Part shown: piece after piece, positions 17,103 to 25,904 of the stretch
How positions within the stretch are numbered: position 1 is the first letter of the stretch
How the letters are laid out: the number at the start of each line of letters is the position of its first letter
Source: Eggerthia catenaformis OT 569 = DSM 20559
GTDB lineage: Bacteria; Bacillota_I; Bacilli_A; Erysipelotrichales; Coprobacillaceae
Direction of reading: 5' to 3'
DNA: 64,000 nt
Assembly (NCBI RefSeq): GCF_000340375.1
Contig: NZ_KB446648.1
Coordinates: forward strand, 105,284 to 169,283
Made by a program: the position numbers and the translations under genes
Notes under the pieces: generated by a model
Databases searched by the model: none
What the model was told of the DNA's origin: nothing
Seen by the model: the letters and a program-made list of their open reading frames with translations, nothing else

Positions 17103-17205
17103 TCCTCCTTTCTGAATTTTCTCAAGCAATTAATAATACTTCTGTTAAGTTTTTTTTTTGTTAATTCCTCCTTTCTAAATCGCTTGAAACGATTAATCTT
17201 ACTTA
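17103..17205 (-). repeat. Imperfect direct duplication in the pilus leader
   Basis: Two copies about 40 bases long, offset by 63 bases, begin CCTCCTTTCT on the plus strand and continue with similar AAT, CAA/GAAA, ATTAAT and ACTT blocks. Each carries a Shine-Dalgarno AGGAGG on the minus strand. Only the copy next to the adhesin is followed by a start codon. A run of ten T (17150-17159) separates them. Confidence 0.6.
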
Positions 17206-17212
17206 TAAAAAT

Positions 17213-17241
17213 ATAATATGTTTTAAAAACAAGTAATTCAA
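17213..17241 (-). promoter_or_regulatory. Promoter of the pilus operon
   Basis: Read on the minus strand: -35 TTGAAT (17241-17236), a 17-base spacer and -10 TATTAT (17218-17213). The resulting leader of about 105 bases holds a small hairpin at 17178-17194 (AATCG/CGATT) and the duplicated Shine-Dalgarno region. Confidence 0.6.
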
Positions 17242-17378
17242 TAAAATTTAATAAAAAAATATTTTTTGTTGTAAAAACATATATTAATATAATATATTTG
17301 TTTTTTTAGTAAATTATATAATAAATTAATAAATGATAATTAATGAATAAGCAATTCTTCTGTTTTTAACATAAGTTT

Positions 17379-17386
17379 GTTATAAT
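17379..17386 (+). promoter_or_regulatory. Extended -10 promoter of the methyltransferase gene
   Basis: TATAAT at 17381-17386 is preceded by TG at the extended -10 position. No good -35 is visible. The surrounding 17240-17380 stretch is extremely AT-rich and holds nothing else that I can identify. Confidence 0.5.
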
Positions 17387-17410
17387 TAAAATATAAATGG
17401 AGGTATCAGT

Positions 17411-17908
17411 ATGAAAAAGAATGATCAAAAGCATCTTCCGATATATGGAGTAGGACCGCTTTATGGCAGTATCATAATACTGATGTCGGCAATATCTGTT
17501 ATTTTATCTGGGAACAGGATTCTTTATATTGGCATTCCTCAATATTTGGATACTCTATTTATTGTGATAGGAACTTTATTGATTATGCTGGGGATATATA
17601 TATGGATAAGAGCTGTCTTAATAGATAAGCTGGACAATAGTATCAAAAAAAATAAGCTTCTTACCACAGGAATATATGCCTGGGTAAGAAATCCGGTTTA
17701 TACCGCAATAACATTTGTTTGTATAGGTATTCTTTTCTTTGGAAAAGATCTATGGCTTTTAATATTCCCATTTATATTCTGGTTAATTCTTACAATTCTT
17801 ATGATATGTACAGAAGAGAAGTGGCTAAAGGAATTATATGGGAAAGAATATGAGGAATACTGTGAACATGTGAATCGATGTATCCCATGGCTTCCTAGAA
17901 ATAGATGA
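17411..17908 (+). CDS. Isoprenylcysteine carboxyl methyltransferase-like membrane protein
   Basis: A 165-residue membrane methyltransferase of the ICMT/PEMT-like family with about four hydrophobic segments. The carboxyl half has the family pattern LTTGIYAWVRNPVYTA and then EEKWLKELYGKEYEEYC, which forms the S-adenosylmethionine site in this family. In bacteria such proteins are often uncharacterised and may methylate lipids or small molecules. A good GGAGGT site precedes the ATG. It stands alone, divergent from the pilus operon. Confidence 0.85.
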   Translation: MKKNDQKHLPIYGVGPLYGSIIILMSAISVILSGNRILYIGIPQYLDTLFIVIGTLLIMLGIYIWIRAVLIDKLDNSIKKNKLLTTGIYAWVRNPVYTAITFVCIGILFFGKDLWLLIFPFIFWLILTILMICTEEKWLKELYGKEYEEYCEHVNRCIPWLPRNR

Positions 17909-17919
17909 AAGGAGATAAT

Positions 17920-17970
17920 ATGATCGGTATTTTGCTTGGTAACTTTGTTTTAGAAACAGACCGTATATAG
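17920..17970 (+). other. Very short reading frame with strong ribosome site
   Basis: A 16-codon frame starts at an ATG with AAAGGAG seven bases upstream, 11 bases after the methyltransferase stop, and ends at TAG. The reading continues with no recognisable gene. It is either a truncated gene start or a small peptide. The 17971-18140 stretch shows nothing further. Confidence 0.3.
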
Positions 17971-18144
17971 TTTTATGTAAATATGTTTGAAAGTTTTTTA
18001 ACTGGCAGCTAATAAATCAGTATATTCATTTTATGAGATAAGCCAACAAAGAATGAAGTTAACTTAGAATTAATAATATTTAAAAGTATGATAATTGTCA
18101 CTTATATTCTTTTTTTATACTCTTATAGATAAAAGGTGATAAAT

Positions 18145-18252
18145 ATGAAATACAGGTATAATCTTTTAAGATTGATGATTATTTTTATAGTAATAGGAGC
18201 AGGCTTTTATATCCATAAAATGATTATTGCTTTAATTAATTTAAACAGATAA
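18145..18252 (+). CDS. Small single-helix membrane protein (35 aa)
   Basis: The frame encodes 35 residues: a basic amino end (KYRYNLLR) followed by one hydrophobic helix (about residues 11-32). AAAAGGTGA at good spacing precedes the ATG, and a promoter-like TATACT lies further up. Its size and composition are those of small bacterial membrane proteins; function unknown. It lies between the methyltransferase and reductase genes. Confidence 0.5.
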   Translation: MKYRYNLLRLMIIFIVIGAGFYIHKMIIALINLNR

Positions 18253-18309
18253 TATTGTTTTTTGTTTAAAAAAATTAGTGATATAGTATTTATAACTGGA
18301 GGATATAAT

Positions 18310-19251
18310 ATGTCTAAATTAATTATTAATGGAGTAGATGGAAATTTTGGATATTATGTAGCTTCTCATATTGAGAAACTGGTAAAGAAAGAGGATCTGA
18401 TCTTAACAGTTCCATTTGAAAAAGCAAGAGAACCTTGGTTGGAGAAAGGCTATGATTGTCGATTAGCTAACTTTAATCATCCTGATTCATTAACTGAAGC
18501 TTTTAAGGGAGGAGATGCAATCCTAATTATTTCTGCACCGTTTGTTGGAGTGAAAAGAAGAGCTGCTCATAAGAATGCGGTTGATGCAGCTATTAAGGCA
18601 GGTGTTAAAAAGATTGTCTATACGTCTTTAGTAAATGCTCAAGATGAGGAGAACCCTTCTATTGAAAAAATAGATCATGCCTGGACTGAAAATTATATCG
18701 CAAATAAAGATATTAATTTTGTTTTTCTGAGAAACTCACAATATGCAGAAGCAATGATTACTGCTTATTTTGCAGCTGTAGATACCGGTCATATGATGAC
18801 CTCATGTCAGGGAGATGGACATATGTCTTATATTTCTCGAAGAGACTGTGCTAAAGCTGCTATGTATGCACTCGCAAGAGAAGACTTATTCTATTCAGTA
18901 TTGAATATTAATGGTCCGGAATCAATGACTTTAAAAGAGTTTATTGCTTTAGGCAATAAGGCATCCGGACTTCATATAGGATTAAATGAAGTAAGTGAAG
19001 AAGAAACATATGCTGCCTTTGATGCTATTGGTGTTCCTAGAAATACCGATGGTAAATTTCAGGAAGATTCAAAAGCACCTTATTCATCTGATGGTATGGT
19101 TACTTTTGCACGAGCAATTAGGTTAGAGAAAATGTCTACTCATACAAAAGTATTTGAATGGTTAACAGGAGATCAACCTAGAACAGTTTCCTATATGTTT
19201 GAGCATCAGGAAGATTATCAGGTAGGCAGAAGAAATAGTACAGATAATTAA
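18310..19251 (+). CDS. NmrA-like NAD(P)-binding oxidoreductase
   Basis: A 313-residue short-chain-dehydrogenase-like protein of the NmrA/QorB atypical group. The amino end has the Rossmann glycines NGVDGNFGYYV and a beta-strand/loop IISAPF. The central KKIVYTSLVNAQ and LRNSQYAE correspond to family blocks in NADPH:quinone oxidoreductase 2-type proteins. The ATG at 18310 with TGGAGGA is preferred over an upstream frame start at 18262. It may reduce quinones or act as a redox sensor. There is no operon partner. Confidence 0.85.
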   Translation: MSKLIINGVDGNFGYYVASHIEKLVKKEDLILTVPFEKAREPWLEKGYDCRLANFNHPDSLTEAFKGGDAILIISAPFVGVKRRAAHKNAVDAAIKAGVKKIVYTSLVNAQDEENPSIEKIDHAWTENYIANKDINFVFLRNSQYAEAMITAYFAAVDTGHMMTSCQGDGHMSYISRRDCAKAAMYALAREDLFYSVLNINGPESMTLKEFIALGNKASGLHIGLNEVSEEETYAAFDAIGVPRNTDGKFQEDSKAPYSSDGMVTFARAIRLEKMSTHTKVFEWLTGDQPRTVSYMFEHQEDYQVGRRNSTDN

Positions 19252-19280
19252 AAAAATATAATAAAGCAGGGGGTGAGTCT

Positions 19281-20213
19281 ATGATATTGAATACCGGCAA
19301 TAGAACAGACATTCCTGCTTTTTTTAGTGAATGGTTTATGCAAAGAATAAAAGCAGGATATGTCTATACTAGAAATCCATATAATCCTCAAATGATTATT
19401 TCTTACAAACTGAATCCTGATTTAATAGATCTTATTACATTTTGTACTAAGAATCCTATTCCTATGCTTAAATATATGGATGATCTTAAAGTTTATCGTA
19501 TGTTTTGGCATATTACTTTAACTTGCTATGGAAAAGACATAGAACCATTTGTACCTAATAAAAACAGAATTATAGATGCAATCAAAAAATTATCTGAGTA
19601 TGTGGATAAAAAAGCTATCTGCTGGCGTTATGATCCTATCTTAATTAATCAAAAGTATACTGTAGAGTATCATATCAAAATGTTTGAAAGTATTTGCCGG
19701 AGATTATCTGGTTATGTGGGATGCTGTATTTTTAGTTATATAGATTTATATAAGAAAACAATCAGAAATTTTCCTGATGTAAGACCTGTTTCTTATGAGG
19801 ATAAAAAGAAGCTTGCGGAAGCTTTTATGAAAATATCCCGACAATATCATATTAAGTTAAAAACCTGTCTGGAGGATGATCGGTTTTTAAAAGATTCAGA
19901 TATTGATACAGGCGGATGCTATAGCCAAGCTGCGATTGAAAAAGCTATAGGAATCAAGCTCAAGGCTCCTGTTTCTTTAATGACAAGACCAGGATGTTCT
20001 TGTCTTTTAGGGAATGATATTGGTATGTACAATACTTGTCTACATGGATGTAAATACTGTTATGCAAATGAGGATAGGGCTGTCATTAAGAAGAATTATC
20101 AGAATCATGATCCTTTTTCTCCTTTATTGATTGGTCATGTAAGAAAAGAAGATATTATTAAAGAAGCAAAGCAAGTTTCTTATATAGACTATCAGATGTC
20201 TTTATTTGATTAA
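19281..20213 (+). CDS. DUF1848 protein with carboxyl CX3CX2C cluster motif
   Basis: A 310-residue cytosolic protein whose start NTGNRTDIPAFFSEWF and middle WRYDPILI match my memory of the DUF1848 family. The carboxyl part contains GCSC (Cys239 and Cys241) and then CLHGCKYCYA with Cys253, Cys257 and Cys260. This is a CX3CX2C arrangement as in radical SAM enzymes, but near the carboxyl end. An iron-sulfur cluster is likely; the reaction is unknown. GGGGGTGAG precedes the ATG. It is convergent with lactate permease. Confidence 0.8.
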   Translation: MILNTGNRTDIPAFFSEWFMQRIKAGYVYTRNPYNPQMIISYKLNPDLIDLITFCTKNPIPMLKYMDDLKVYRMFWHITLTCYGKDIEPFVPNKNRIIDAIKKLSEYVDKKAICWRYDPILINQKYTVEYHIKMFESICRRLSGYVGCCIFSYIDLYKKTIRNFPDVRPVSYEDKKKLAEAFMKISRQYHIKLKTCLEDDRFLKDSDIDTGGCYSQAAIEKAIGIKLKAPVSLMTRPGCSCLLGNDIGMYNTCLHGCKYCYANEDRAVIKKNYQNHDPFSPLLIGHVRKEDIIKEAKQVSYIDYQMSLFD

Positions 20214-20240
20214 TAAAAAAAAGAAGCTGTTAAGCTTCTT
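20214..20240. terminator. Bidirectional terminator between convergent genes
   Basis: AAGAAGCT and AGCTTCTT arms with a short loop have a poly-A run on the plus-strand left side, so the minus-strand transcript of the permease gene ends in a long U run. It can serve both convergent genes. Confidence 0.75.
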
Positions 20241-21780
20241 AAATAAGTCCGGTCATTGGTAATAGGAAACAGACAATTCCTCCGATAACGGTAAAGAGAA
20301 TAGTCCATTTAACAGTCTTGGATAAGATCTGACTTTCAGATCCTCCTAATCCGACAGCTGCTGTTCCAATTGCAATACTTTGAGGACATATCATTTTTCC
20401 TAATCCGGCACCCATTAGATTGGCTGCTGCCAGCCATTCCCGGTTAGCACCAATAGCTTGAGCTGTCTGAACCTGTAATGAACCAAATAAAGCTGTTGTT
20501 GAAGTACCGGATCCTGTTACAAATCCTCCAATTGTACCGATTAATGGTGAAATAAATGGGAAGAAAATACCGGTAACAGCAACTAATACTTTAGCAATAT
20601 CACCAATCATACCGCTATATCCCATGATCTTAGCAACTGCTAATACTGAGCAGATGGTTAAGATTGTTTTTATATTTGAAGTGATGGTATGTCCTAATAC
20701 TTTAAACATAGAAGGAATATTTATTCCTTGAATAAGACCGCCAATAAATCCTGCCAGCAGTATTAAGACACCGGGTGTATTGATCCAATAGAAGGTAAGA
20801 GTAGCAGGGTTTTTACCTGTATAGAACTGGATCTTTGAATGAATACCGGCGAGCGGATCATGAATGAACGGAACTAGAGTAGAAGATAATAATAAGAATA
20901 GGAAAATGAATATAAATGGTGACCATGCTTTTAAGGCTTTGATAAATGTTAATCCTTGTAAGTTATCTTTAGATGTCTTTACCTTGTAGTCATCATTATT
21001 AAACTTCATTTTCATAGCTGCTATAATCATGACAGCCATTGAAACAATAGCACCTAGAATATCAGCTAAATCCGGACCAATAAATCCGGCAGCAATAAAT
21101 TCCGGGATAATAAATGATAAATCAGCAATTAAGATGAAAGGAATGAGTCCTTTAAGTGCTTTAGTTCCTTTACCGATAATGATAACCGCAATAAATGGAA
21201 TAATAAACTGAACAGCCATTTGAATTAAAGCAACTTTACCGCTGATAGCAACAACATTCAATCCGGTAATATTAGCCATAGTATTTGTTGGAACACCAAC
21301 TGAACCGAAAGCAGTAGGTGTTGAATTAATAACCAGACAGCTGACAACTGATAATAAAGGATCAAATCCTAATCCTACCAAAATACCTGCCGGAATTGCA
21401 ACGGCTGTTCCAAACCCGGCCATACCTTCCATAAAGTTACCAAAACCAAAAGCAATAATGAGCATTAAGACTCTCTTATCGGTTGAAACAGAAGCCAGCA
21501 TAGCTTTAATAGAATCCATGGCTTTTGTTTCTAAAGTCAGATTATAAACAAATAATGCTGCCAAAATTACAATAATAATCGGCCACAAGGCATTTGCGAT
21601 ACCTTCAACAGCAGCACTTGTGGCATCAGCAATCGGCATATGCCAGAGTCCTAGTGCTTCTATAAAAGTAATAGCTAAGGCGATCAGACAAGCTTTATAG
21701 CCGGGCATTTTTAACACAGACATTGCAGCTATTAGCCATATAATAGGTAATAGAGCAAGTATAAACATAATAAGATTCAT
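20239..21780 (-). CDS. lctP: L-lactate permease (LctP family)
   Basis: A 513-residue membrane protein with about 12-14 helices. The family blocks GFGNFMEGMAGFGTAVAIPAG and INSTPTAFGSVGVPT identify the LctP family of lactate/H+ (and glycolate) symporters. A second GFVTGSGTSTTALFG block lies in the carboxyl half. GGGGAAAAG lies before the ATG. No lactate dehydrogenase or regulator is adjacent, so direction of flow and regulation are unknown. Confidence 0.93.
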   Translation of the reverse strand: MNLIMFILALLPIIWLIAAMSVLKMPGYKACLIALAITFIEALGLWHMPIADATSAAVEGIANALWPIIIVILAALFVYNLTLETKAMDSIKAMLASVSTDKRVLMLIIAFGFGNFMEGMAGFGTAVAIPAGILVGLGFDPLLSVVSCLVINSTPTAFGSVGVPTNTMANITGLNVVAISGKVALIQMAVQFIIPFIAVIIIGKGTKALKGLIPFILIADLSFIIPEFIAAGFIGPDLADILGAIVSMAVMIIAAMKMKFNNDDYKVKTSKDNLQGLTFIKALKAWSPFIFIFLFLLLSSTLVPFIHDPLAGIHSKIQFYTGKNPATLTFYWINTPGVLILLAGFIGGLIQGINIPSMFKVLGHTITSNIKTILTICSVLAVAKIMGYSGMIGDIAKVLVAVTGIFFPFISPLIGTIGGFVTGSGTSTTALFGSLQVQTAQAIGANREWLAAANLMGAGLGKMICPQSIAIGTAAVGLGGSESQILSKTVKWTILFTVIGGIVCFLLPMTGLI

Positions 21781-22117
21781 ATCTTTTCCCCTTTTATTTT
21801 CTTATATCTTTTTAGCCATTGTATGACGAAGTTACTATTATGTCTATGATAAAAGGAAAATATTTTTATTTCATTTAATAAATAGTATAATATCTTTGCT
21901 TTATAGTGTTCATAGAGAGATTTTTTGCTTGTGGTTACTTCAATTATGCAGAATTGTTATATGTACCCCTTTTTTTGTTTCACATTAATTGTAATACTAT
22001 AATAAAACTAAATTTCTGATTAATGAAATATTGGATGAATTCAATAATTATAGTATAATAATGAAAATTTTATTTACAAATAAGATAAGGTTATTATGCA
22101 TTAAACTATAAACCGTT
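21781..22117. other. Intergenic region without a gene
   Basis: This is the AT-rich stretch upstream of the permease. It must contain the permease promoter on the minus strand, and it shows a possible plus-strand promoter, TTGGAT then TATAAT, near 22031-22060. I see no coding sequence or stable structure. Confidence 0.5.
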
Positions 22118-22294
22118 ATGGATATAATAAGTAAAAAAAGGATTAAAGAAAACCGATATGATAAAAATGGCAGGAACCACTTATGTTGTGGCACAAATAA
22201 GCCTGTCATACTTAAGAATTTAGAGAGAATATATAAAGTGCTCGATTGTGCACCTAATGATGTATTCTCTTTTGATGATAAATATATTGAATAA
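22118..22294 (+). pseudogene. Degenerate Cro/C1-type (YozG-like) regulator
   Basis: The 58-codon frame keeps both ends of a small XRE-family regulator: MDIISKKRIKENRYDKNG at the start, then KNLERIYKVLDCAPNDVFSF. The middle, which should carry the recognition helix, is scrambled (NHLCCGTNKPVI). It is followed at 10 bases by a broken membrane gene. I treat it as decayed, though it could still be translated. Confidence 0.55.
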
Positions 22295-22304
22295 TTTAGG
22301 AGAG

Positions 22305-22606
22305 ATGGCGAATATGGACAAATTTAAGATTTCTTTACTTTGCCGGCTGATTGTACTTGTCTTAAGTGGCATATTATTTGTAATCTCGGAATTTTATTCT
22401 ATTTTTTGTTAGGGAAAGGCTCTTTCAAAGAAGATGGAAATAAAGCATCTTGGAAATTTAAATTAAAAATAATGTATTCCATCTTTTTTACCGGATTGAC
22501 TACAATTTTTAGCTTGATATGCTTTGTTTTTCTTTATAATGGGAAAAGTTTTTTCGAATTAGCATTTATTATTAAAGACAGTTTTCAATACATAGACCGG
22601 TGGTGA
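22305..22606 (+). pseudogene. Frameshifted small membrane protein gene
   Basis: An ATG at 22305 with AGGAG opens a 35-codon hydrophobic frame beginning ANMDKFKISLLCRLIVLVL and ending at TAG. A second frame carries on with LGKGSFKEDGNKASWKF and two more hydrophobic stretches to 22606. One frameshift near 22390 would join them. With the preceding regulator it resembles the common pair of a YozG-like regulator and a DUF2975 membrane protein; that identity is tentative. Confidence 0.5.
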
Positions 22607-23039
22607 ATGCTTGTTTTTGTTGCTTGTTGTGTTTTTTTGTGTTTGTAATGTGGCTTGATCATAAAAAACATTCATCAAAGCAGGAATTTACCTATATAAA
22701 TTTATGAGAACTATTTGATTGTATAGCTTTAGTGTTGTTTACGATCGGTTAATGCCTATCTACTTGACTATTTATTTCAGACAATACATTGTCATTAAGT
22801 GGGTAATAGATTTGAAAAATACTTATTATTCCATGCCGATTCTTATATATAATATCTGCTTCATGTATATTAAATATTCTATATGGGGAATATATATCAT
22901 ATCTGTTAGACAGTTCAGAAAGAGATTGATGTTTTTCCGTAGTATAATAATGTATCAAAGATAGATATTATTTATGTACTTCATTTTCTAAAGTTTAAAA
23001 AAGAATGAAATATTTTAACTGCTATGATAATCTTTAAAT
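22607..23039. other. Intergenic region, no supported gene
   Basis: Two overlapping opposite-strand frames of 70-80 codons exist here (around 22719-22964). Neither has a ribosome site or a recognisable sequence, so neither is annotated. The stretch may be gene debris. Confidence 0.4.
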
Positions 23040-23432
23040 ATGAAAACAATGACTAATGAAATAGCTTTACAGTTTGGCTTAACTGTCATAGAAATAGTTA
23101 AAAAGAAAGCCTTAAATCCGGTAAGAATAAGAGTTGTATTAGATGGGGATGTTGTATTTCAGTATATGATGGAAGGAAAGAAAGGAGATGAATGGCTAGA
23201 TAGGAAACAGAGAACTGTTGAGAGAACACATCGATCTTCATTAGATGTATTTAATCATTCCTATGATTATAAGGAACTCTTAGATGATCATCGTTATGCA
23301 GTGTGTGGAGGTGGTTATCCTATTATTATTGATGGAGTTTATCGTGGAACTTTTATTGTTTCCGGATTAGAACATACACAGGATCATCAGTTAATTGTAG
23401 ATGCTTTAAAAGAAATGGAGGAAAATAAATGA
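23040..23432 (+). CDS. UPF0303 / HbpS-GlcG-like protein
   Basis: A 130-residue cytosolic protein matching the UPF0303 (heme-degrading-domain-like, YBR137W) family by length and by the block WLDRKQRTVERTHRSSL followed by GGGYPIIIDGVYRGTFIVSGL. The biochemical role of the family is not settled. It overlaps the next oxidoreductase by four bases (ATGA), so it is first gene of a three-gene operon. The ribosome site before the ATG is weak. Confidence 0.82.
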   Translation: MKTMTNEIALQFGLTVIEIVKKKALNPVRIRVVLDGDVVFQYMMEGKKGDEWLDRKQRTVERTHRSSLDVFNHSYDYKELLDDHRYAVCGGGYPIIIDGVYRGTFIVSGLEHTQDHQLIVDALKEMEENK

Positions 23433-24409
23433 AACTTGCGATTTTAGGAACAGGTATGATTGTTCATGATTTAATGAATACAATTCATGATTTAGATTTA
23501 GAGAGAGTAGATATTTTTTCTACACAATCATCATATGATCAGGCTATAGAACTTGTGAGAGAATATCACTTGAATGATGTTTACGTAGACTATGATCAGC
23601 TTTTAGAGGGTGAGTGTGATACTGTTTATATAGCTCTTCCTAATTTTCTTCATTATCAGTTTGCTAAAAAGGCATTGCTTCATAATAAGAATCTTATTAT
23701 TGAAAAGCCAATTACAAGTACATATGAAGAATTAAAAGAGTTAGAAGAGTTAGCTGATAATAAACATCTAATTATATTAGAGGCTGTTACTGTTCATGCA
23801 ATGCCGGCTTATCTATCATTGAAAGAGAAAATCAAGACATTAGGAGATATAAAAATTCTTTCGTTGAACTATTCGCAGTATTCTTCACGTTATGATGCAT
23901 TTAAACAAGGTAAGATACTTCCTGCATTTGATTATCATAAATCGGGCGGTGCACTTTATGATCTTAATATTTATAATGTTCACTTTACGGTAGGTTTATT
24001 CGGTAAGCCGAATAAAGTCTTTTATTATCCTAATATTGAAAGAAATATTGATACAAGTGGTATTCTTATTCTAGAATATTCCCATTTTAAAGCAGTACTG
24101 GTAGGTGCTAAAGACTGTCAGGCACCGTTAATGAACACTATTCAGGGAGATAAAGGTCATATTGTTATTAGGATGCCGGTATCACGGATGAGAGATTATC
24201 AGATAACTTACAACAAAGAAAAGACTGAAGATTTCTCATTTGATAATAAAGCTCATGGCATGAGCTATGAATTTAAAGAATTTATTAGAATAATTGATAC
24301 AAAGGATTATCAGAAAGCACATGATTTATTTGAAATATCAAAAACTGTCAGTGAAGTATTAAATCAAGCACGAAAAACAGGAGGTATTAGATTTGATGCA
24401 GACAAATAA
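23429..24409 (+). CDS. Gfo/Idh/MocA-family oxidoreductase
   Basis: A 326-residue NAD(P)-dependent dehydrogenase with an amino Rossmann domain (ILGTGMIVHDL), the family EKP motif (IIEKPITS) and a carboxyl substrate domain containing DYHKSGGALYDLNIYNVH. It probably oxidises or reduces a sugar, inositol or amino-sugar derivative. It is translationally coupled to the UPF0303 gene and overlaps the next oxidoreductase gene. Two different family members in tandem suggest successive or reversible steps on one substrate. Confidence 0.9.
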   Translation: MKLAILGTGMIVHDLMNTIHDLDLERVDIFSTQSSYDQAIELVREYHLNDVYVDYDQLLEGECDTVYIALPNFLHYQFAKKALLHNKNLIIEKPITSTYEELKELEELADNKHLIILEAVTVHAMPAYLSLKEKIKTLGDIKILSLNYSQYSSRYDAFKQGKILPAFDYHKSGGALYDLNIYNVHFTVGLFGKPNKVFYYPNIERNIDTSGILILEYSHFKAVLVGAKDCQAPLMNTIQGDKGHIVIRMPVSRMRDYQITYNKEKTEDFSFDNKAHGMSYEFKEFIRIIDTKDYQKAHDLFEISKTVSEVLNQARKTGGIRFDADK

Positions 24410-25427
24410 GATAACAGTAGGTTTTATTGGAGCAGGAAAAAGTACACATCGTTATCATTCACCATTTATTCTAAACAGGTCAGATAAATTTATTATTAAA
24501 TCGGTGTGGGCCAGGGATTTGAATCATATTAAATGGGATCGCTTAAAAGATGTAAACTATACTGATGATTTAAATAGTGTTTTAAAAGATCCGGCTATTG
24601 ATTTAATTATAGTAACAACACCGGTTAAGCATTATGAATTCACAAAAATGGCTATTGAACATGGCAAGCATGTTATTTGTGAAAAACCTTTTGTGAATAC
24701 AGTATTGCAGGCAGAAGAACTTTTTGCTTTAGGAAAAGAAAAGGGAGTTATGGTTCAGTGTTATCAGAATAGACGATTTGATAGTGATTTCTTAACTGCT
24801 CAGAGGGTTATGGAATCAGGCAAATTAGGAGACATTTTGGAAGTAGAAATGCATTATGATTACTATCGTACATCAATTCCTGAAAATACAGATTATTTTG
24901 ATCCTTACCATGGTTATTTATATGGTCATGCCTGTCATACTTTAGATCAGGTCATTTCTTATTTTGGGAAGCCTGAAAGAGTTCATTATGACGTCAGACA
25001 ATTGTTAGGTGAAGGACGGATGAATGACTATTTTGATATTGATTTATATTATTTGAATGCTTTAAAAGTATCTGTAAAGTCTTCTTATTTTAGAATAAAA
25101 TCAAGACCTAGATTTATTATCTATGGAAAGAAAGGAATGTTTGTTAAGGAAACGGAAGATAGGCAGGAATACGATTTAAAGAGATTTTATATGCCTGATC
25201 ATTCTGATTTTGGAGAAGATAGAGAGGAACATTATGGAACATTGACTTATTATAATGAATATCATGAACTGATTAGTGAAAAGATAAAAACAGTTCGTGG
25301 TGATTATGCAAGATACTATGATGCTGTTTATGAAACTTTAGTGAATAAGAAACCTCAGCTTGTCACTCATGAACAGACATTATTACAGCTCTCCATGTTA
25401 GAAGAGGGTATTAAGGAATGTAAATAA
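24396..25427 (+). CDS. Gfo/Idh/MocA-family oxidoreductase (second copy)
   Basis: A 343-residue relative of the YdgJ/IolX-like group, with a nucleotide-binding GFIGAGKSTHRYH, the family motif CEKPF and HACHTLDQVISYFG in the substrate domain. It is clearly divergent from its upstream neighbour rather than a recent duplicate. The start is ambiguous: a TTG at 24393 has ideal spacing to AGGAGG, while the ATG at 24396 is the commoner codon. It ends the three-gene operon. The mobile-element debris begins directly after it. Confidence 0.9.
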   Translation: MQTNKITVGFIGAGKSTHRYHSPFILNRSDKFIIKSVWARDLNHIKWDRLKDVNYTDDLNSVLKDPAIDLIIVTTPVKHYEFTKMAIEHGKHVICEKPFVNTVLQAEELFALGKEKGVMVQCYQNRRFDSDFLTAQRVMESGKLGDILEVEMHYDYYRTSIPENTDYFDPYHGYLYGHACHTLDQVISYFGKPERVHYDVRQLLGEGRMNDYFDIDLYYLNALKVSVKSSYFRIKSRPRFIIYGKKGMFVKETEDRQEYDLKRFYMPDHSDFGEDREEHYGTLTYYNEYHELISEKIKTVRGDYARYYDAVYETLVNKKPQLVTHEQTLLQLSMLEEGIKECK

Positions 25428-25904
25428 TAAAAACATTAAGTGCATATTTCAGTGCAATCGGAACAAATACTAAACTAGCCGGGTAGCATAATATCAACTG
25501 AACAGGTATGATATATAGACACAAAAAGGAGGATAGCGTCATGATAGAGACACAAATAAAATCACGGCACTATACTCCTGCCTTTTGAGGATGGGGATGA
25601 TGGAGAAAGTAACAGTATCGTAAATCAAAAAGCATTCTTAGAATGGTATGCAAGACAGAACAAGAAATGAGACAGATGAGGGAAGAAATCGAAGAAGCAA
25701 AGAAAGAAAAATCACGAGCTTATCACAAGGTATATTCCAAAGAATACCGAGCAAGAAAGAAGTTACAAGACACAACCTAAAACAAAATATCAAGCAATAT
25801 GAAAAGAGTTTTCCTAAGTACAGGAAATCTTTTTTTGTGCAAGTAAAAAGGAAAAAATACAGATCAATGAAGAACGAGCTACACCCCCAAAGCCGAACGG
25901 AACT
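25428..25904 (+). mobile_element. Debris of a serine-recombinase/relaxase type transposon
   Basis: A small frame from an ATG at 25541 (IETQIKSRHYTPAF) with AGGAGG is broken by TGA. After a frameshift the reading GESNSIVNQKAFLEWYARQNKK appears, resembling the amino-terminal block of TnpX-type large serine recombinases. A charged helical stretch follows (MREEIEEAKKEKSRAYHKV). All are out of frame with each other, so this is a scrapheap of fused element pieces rather than one gene. Confidence 0.55.

Noticed and set aside
17150-17159. T10 tract as proof of phase variation
   Set aside because: One sequence cannot show variation; it is kept only as a testable observation in the leader finding.
22719-22964. 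Overlapping frames on both strands, 70-80 codons
   Set aside because: No ribosome site, no recognisable motif, and they overlap each other, so neither is supported.
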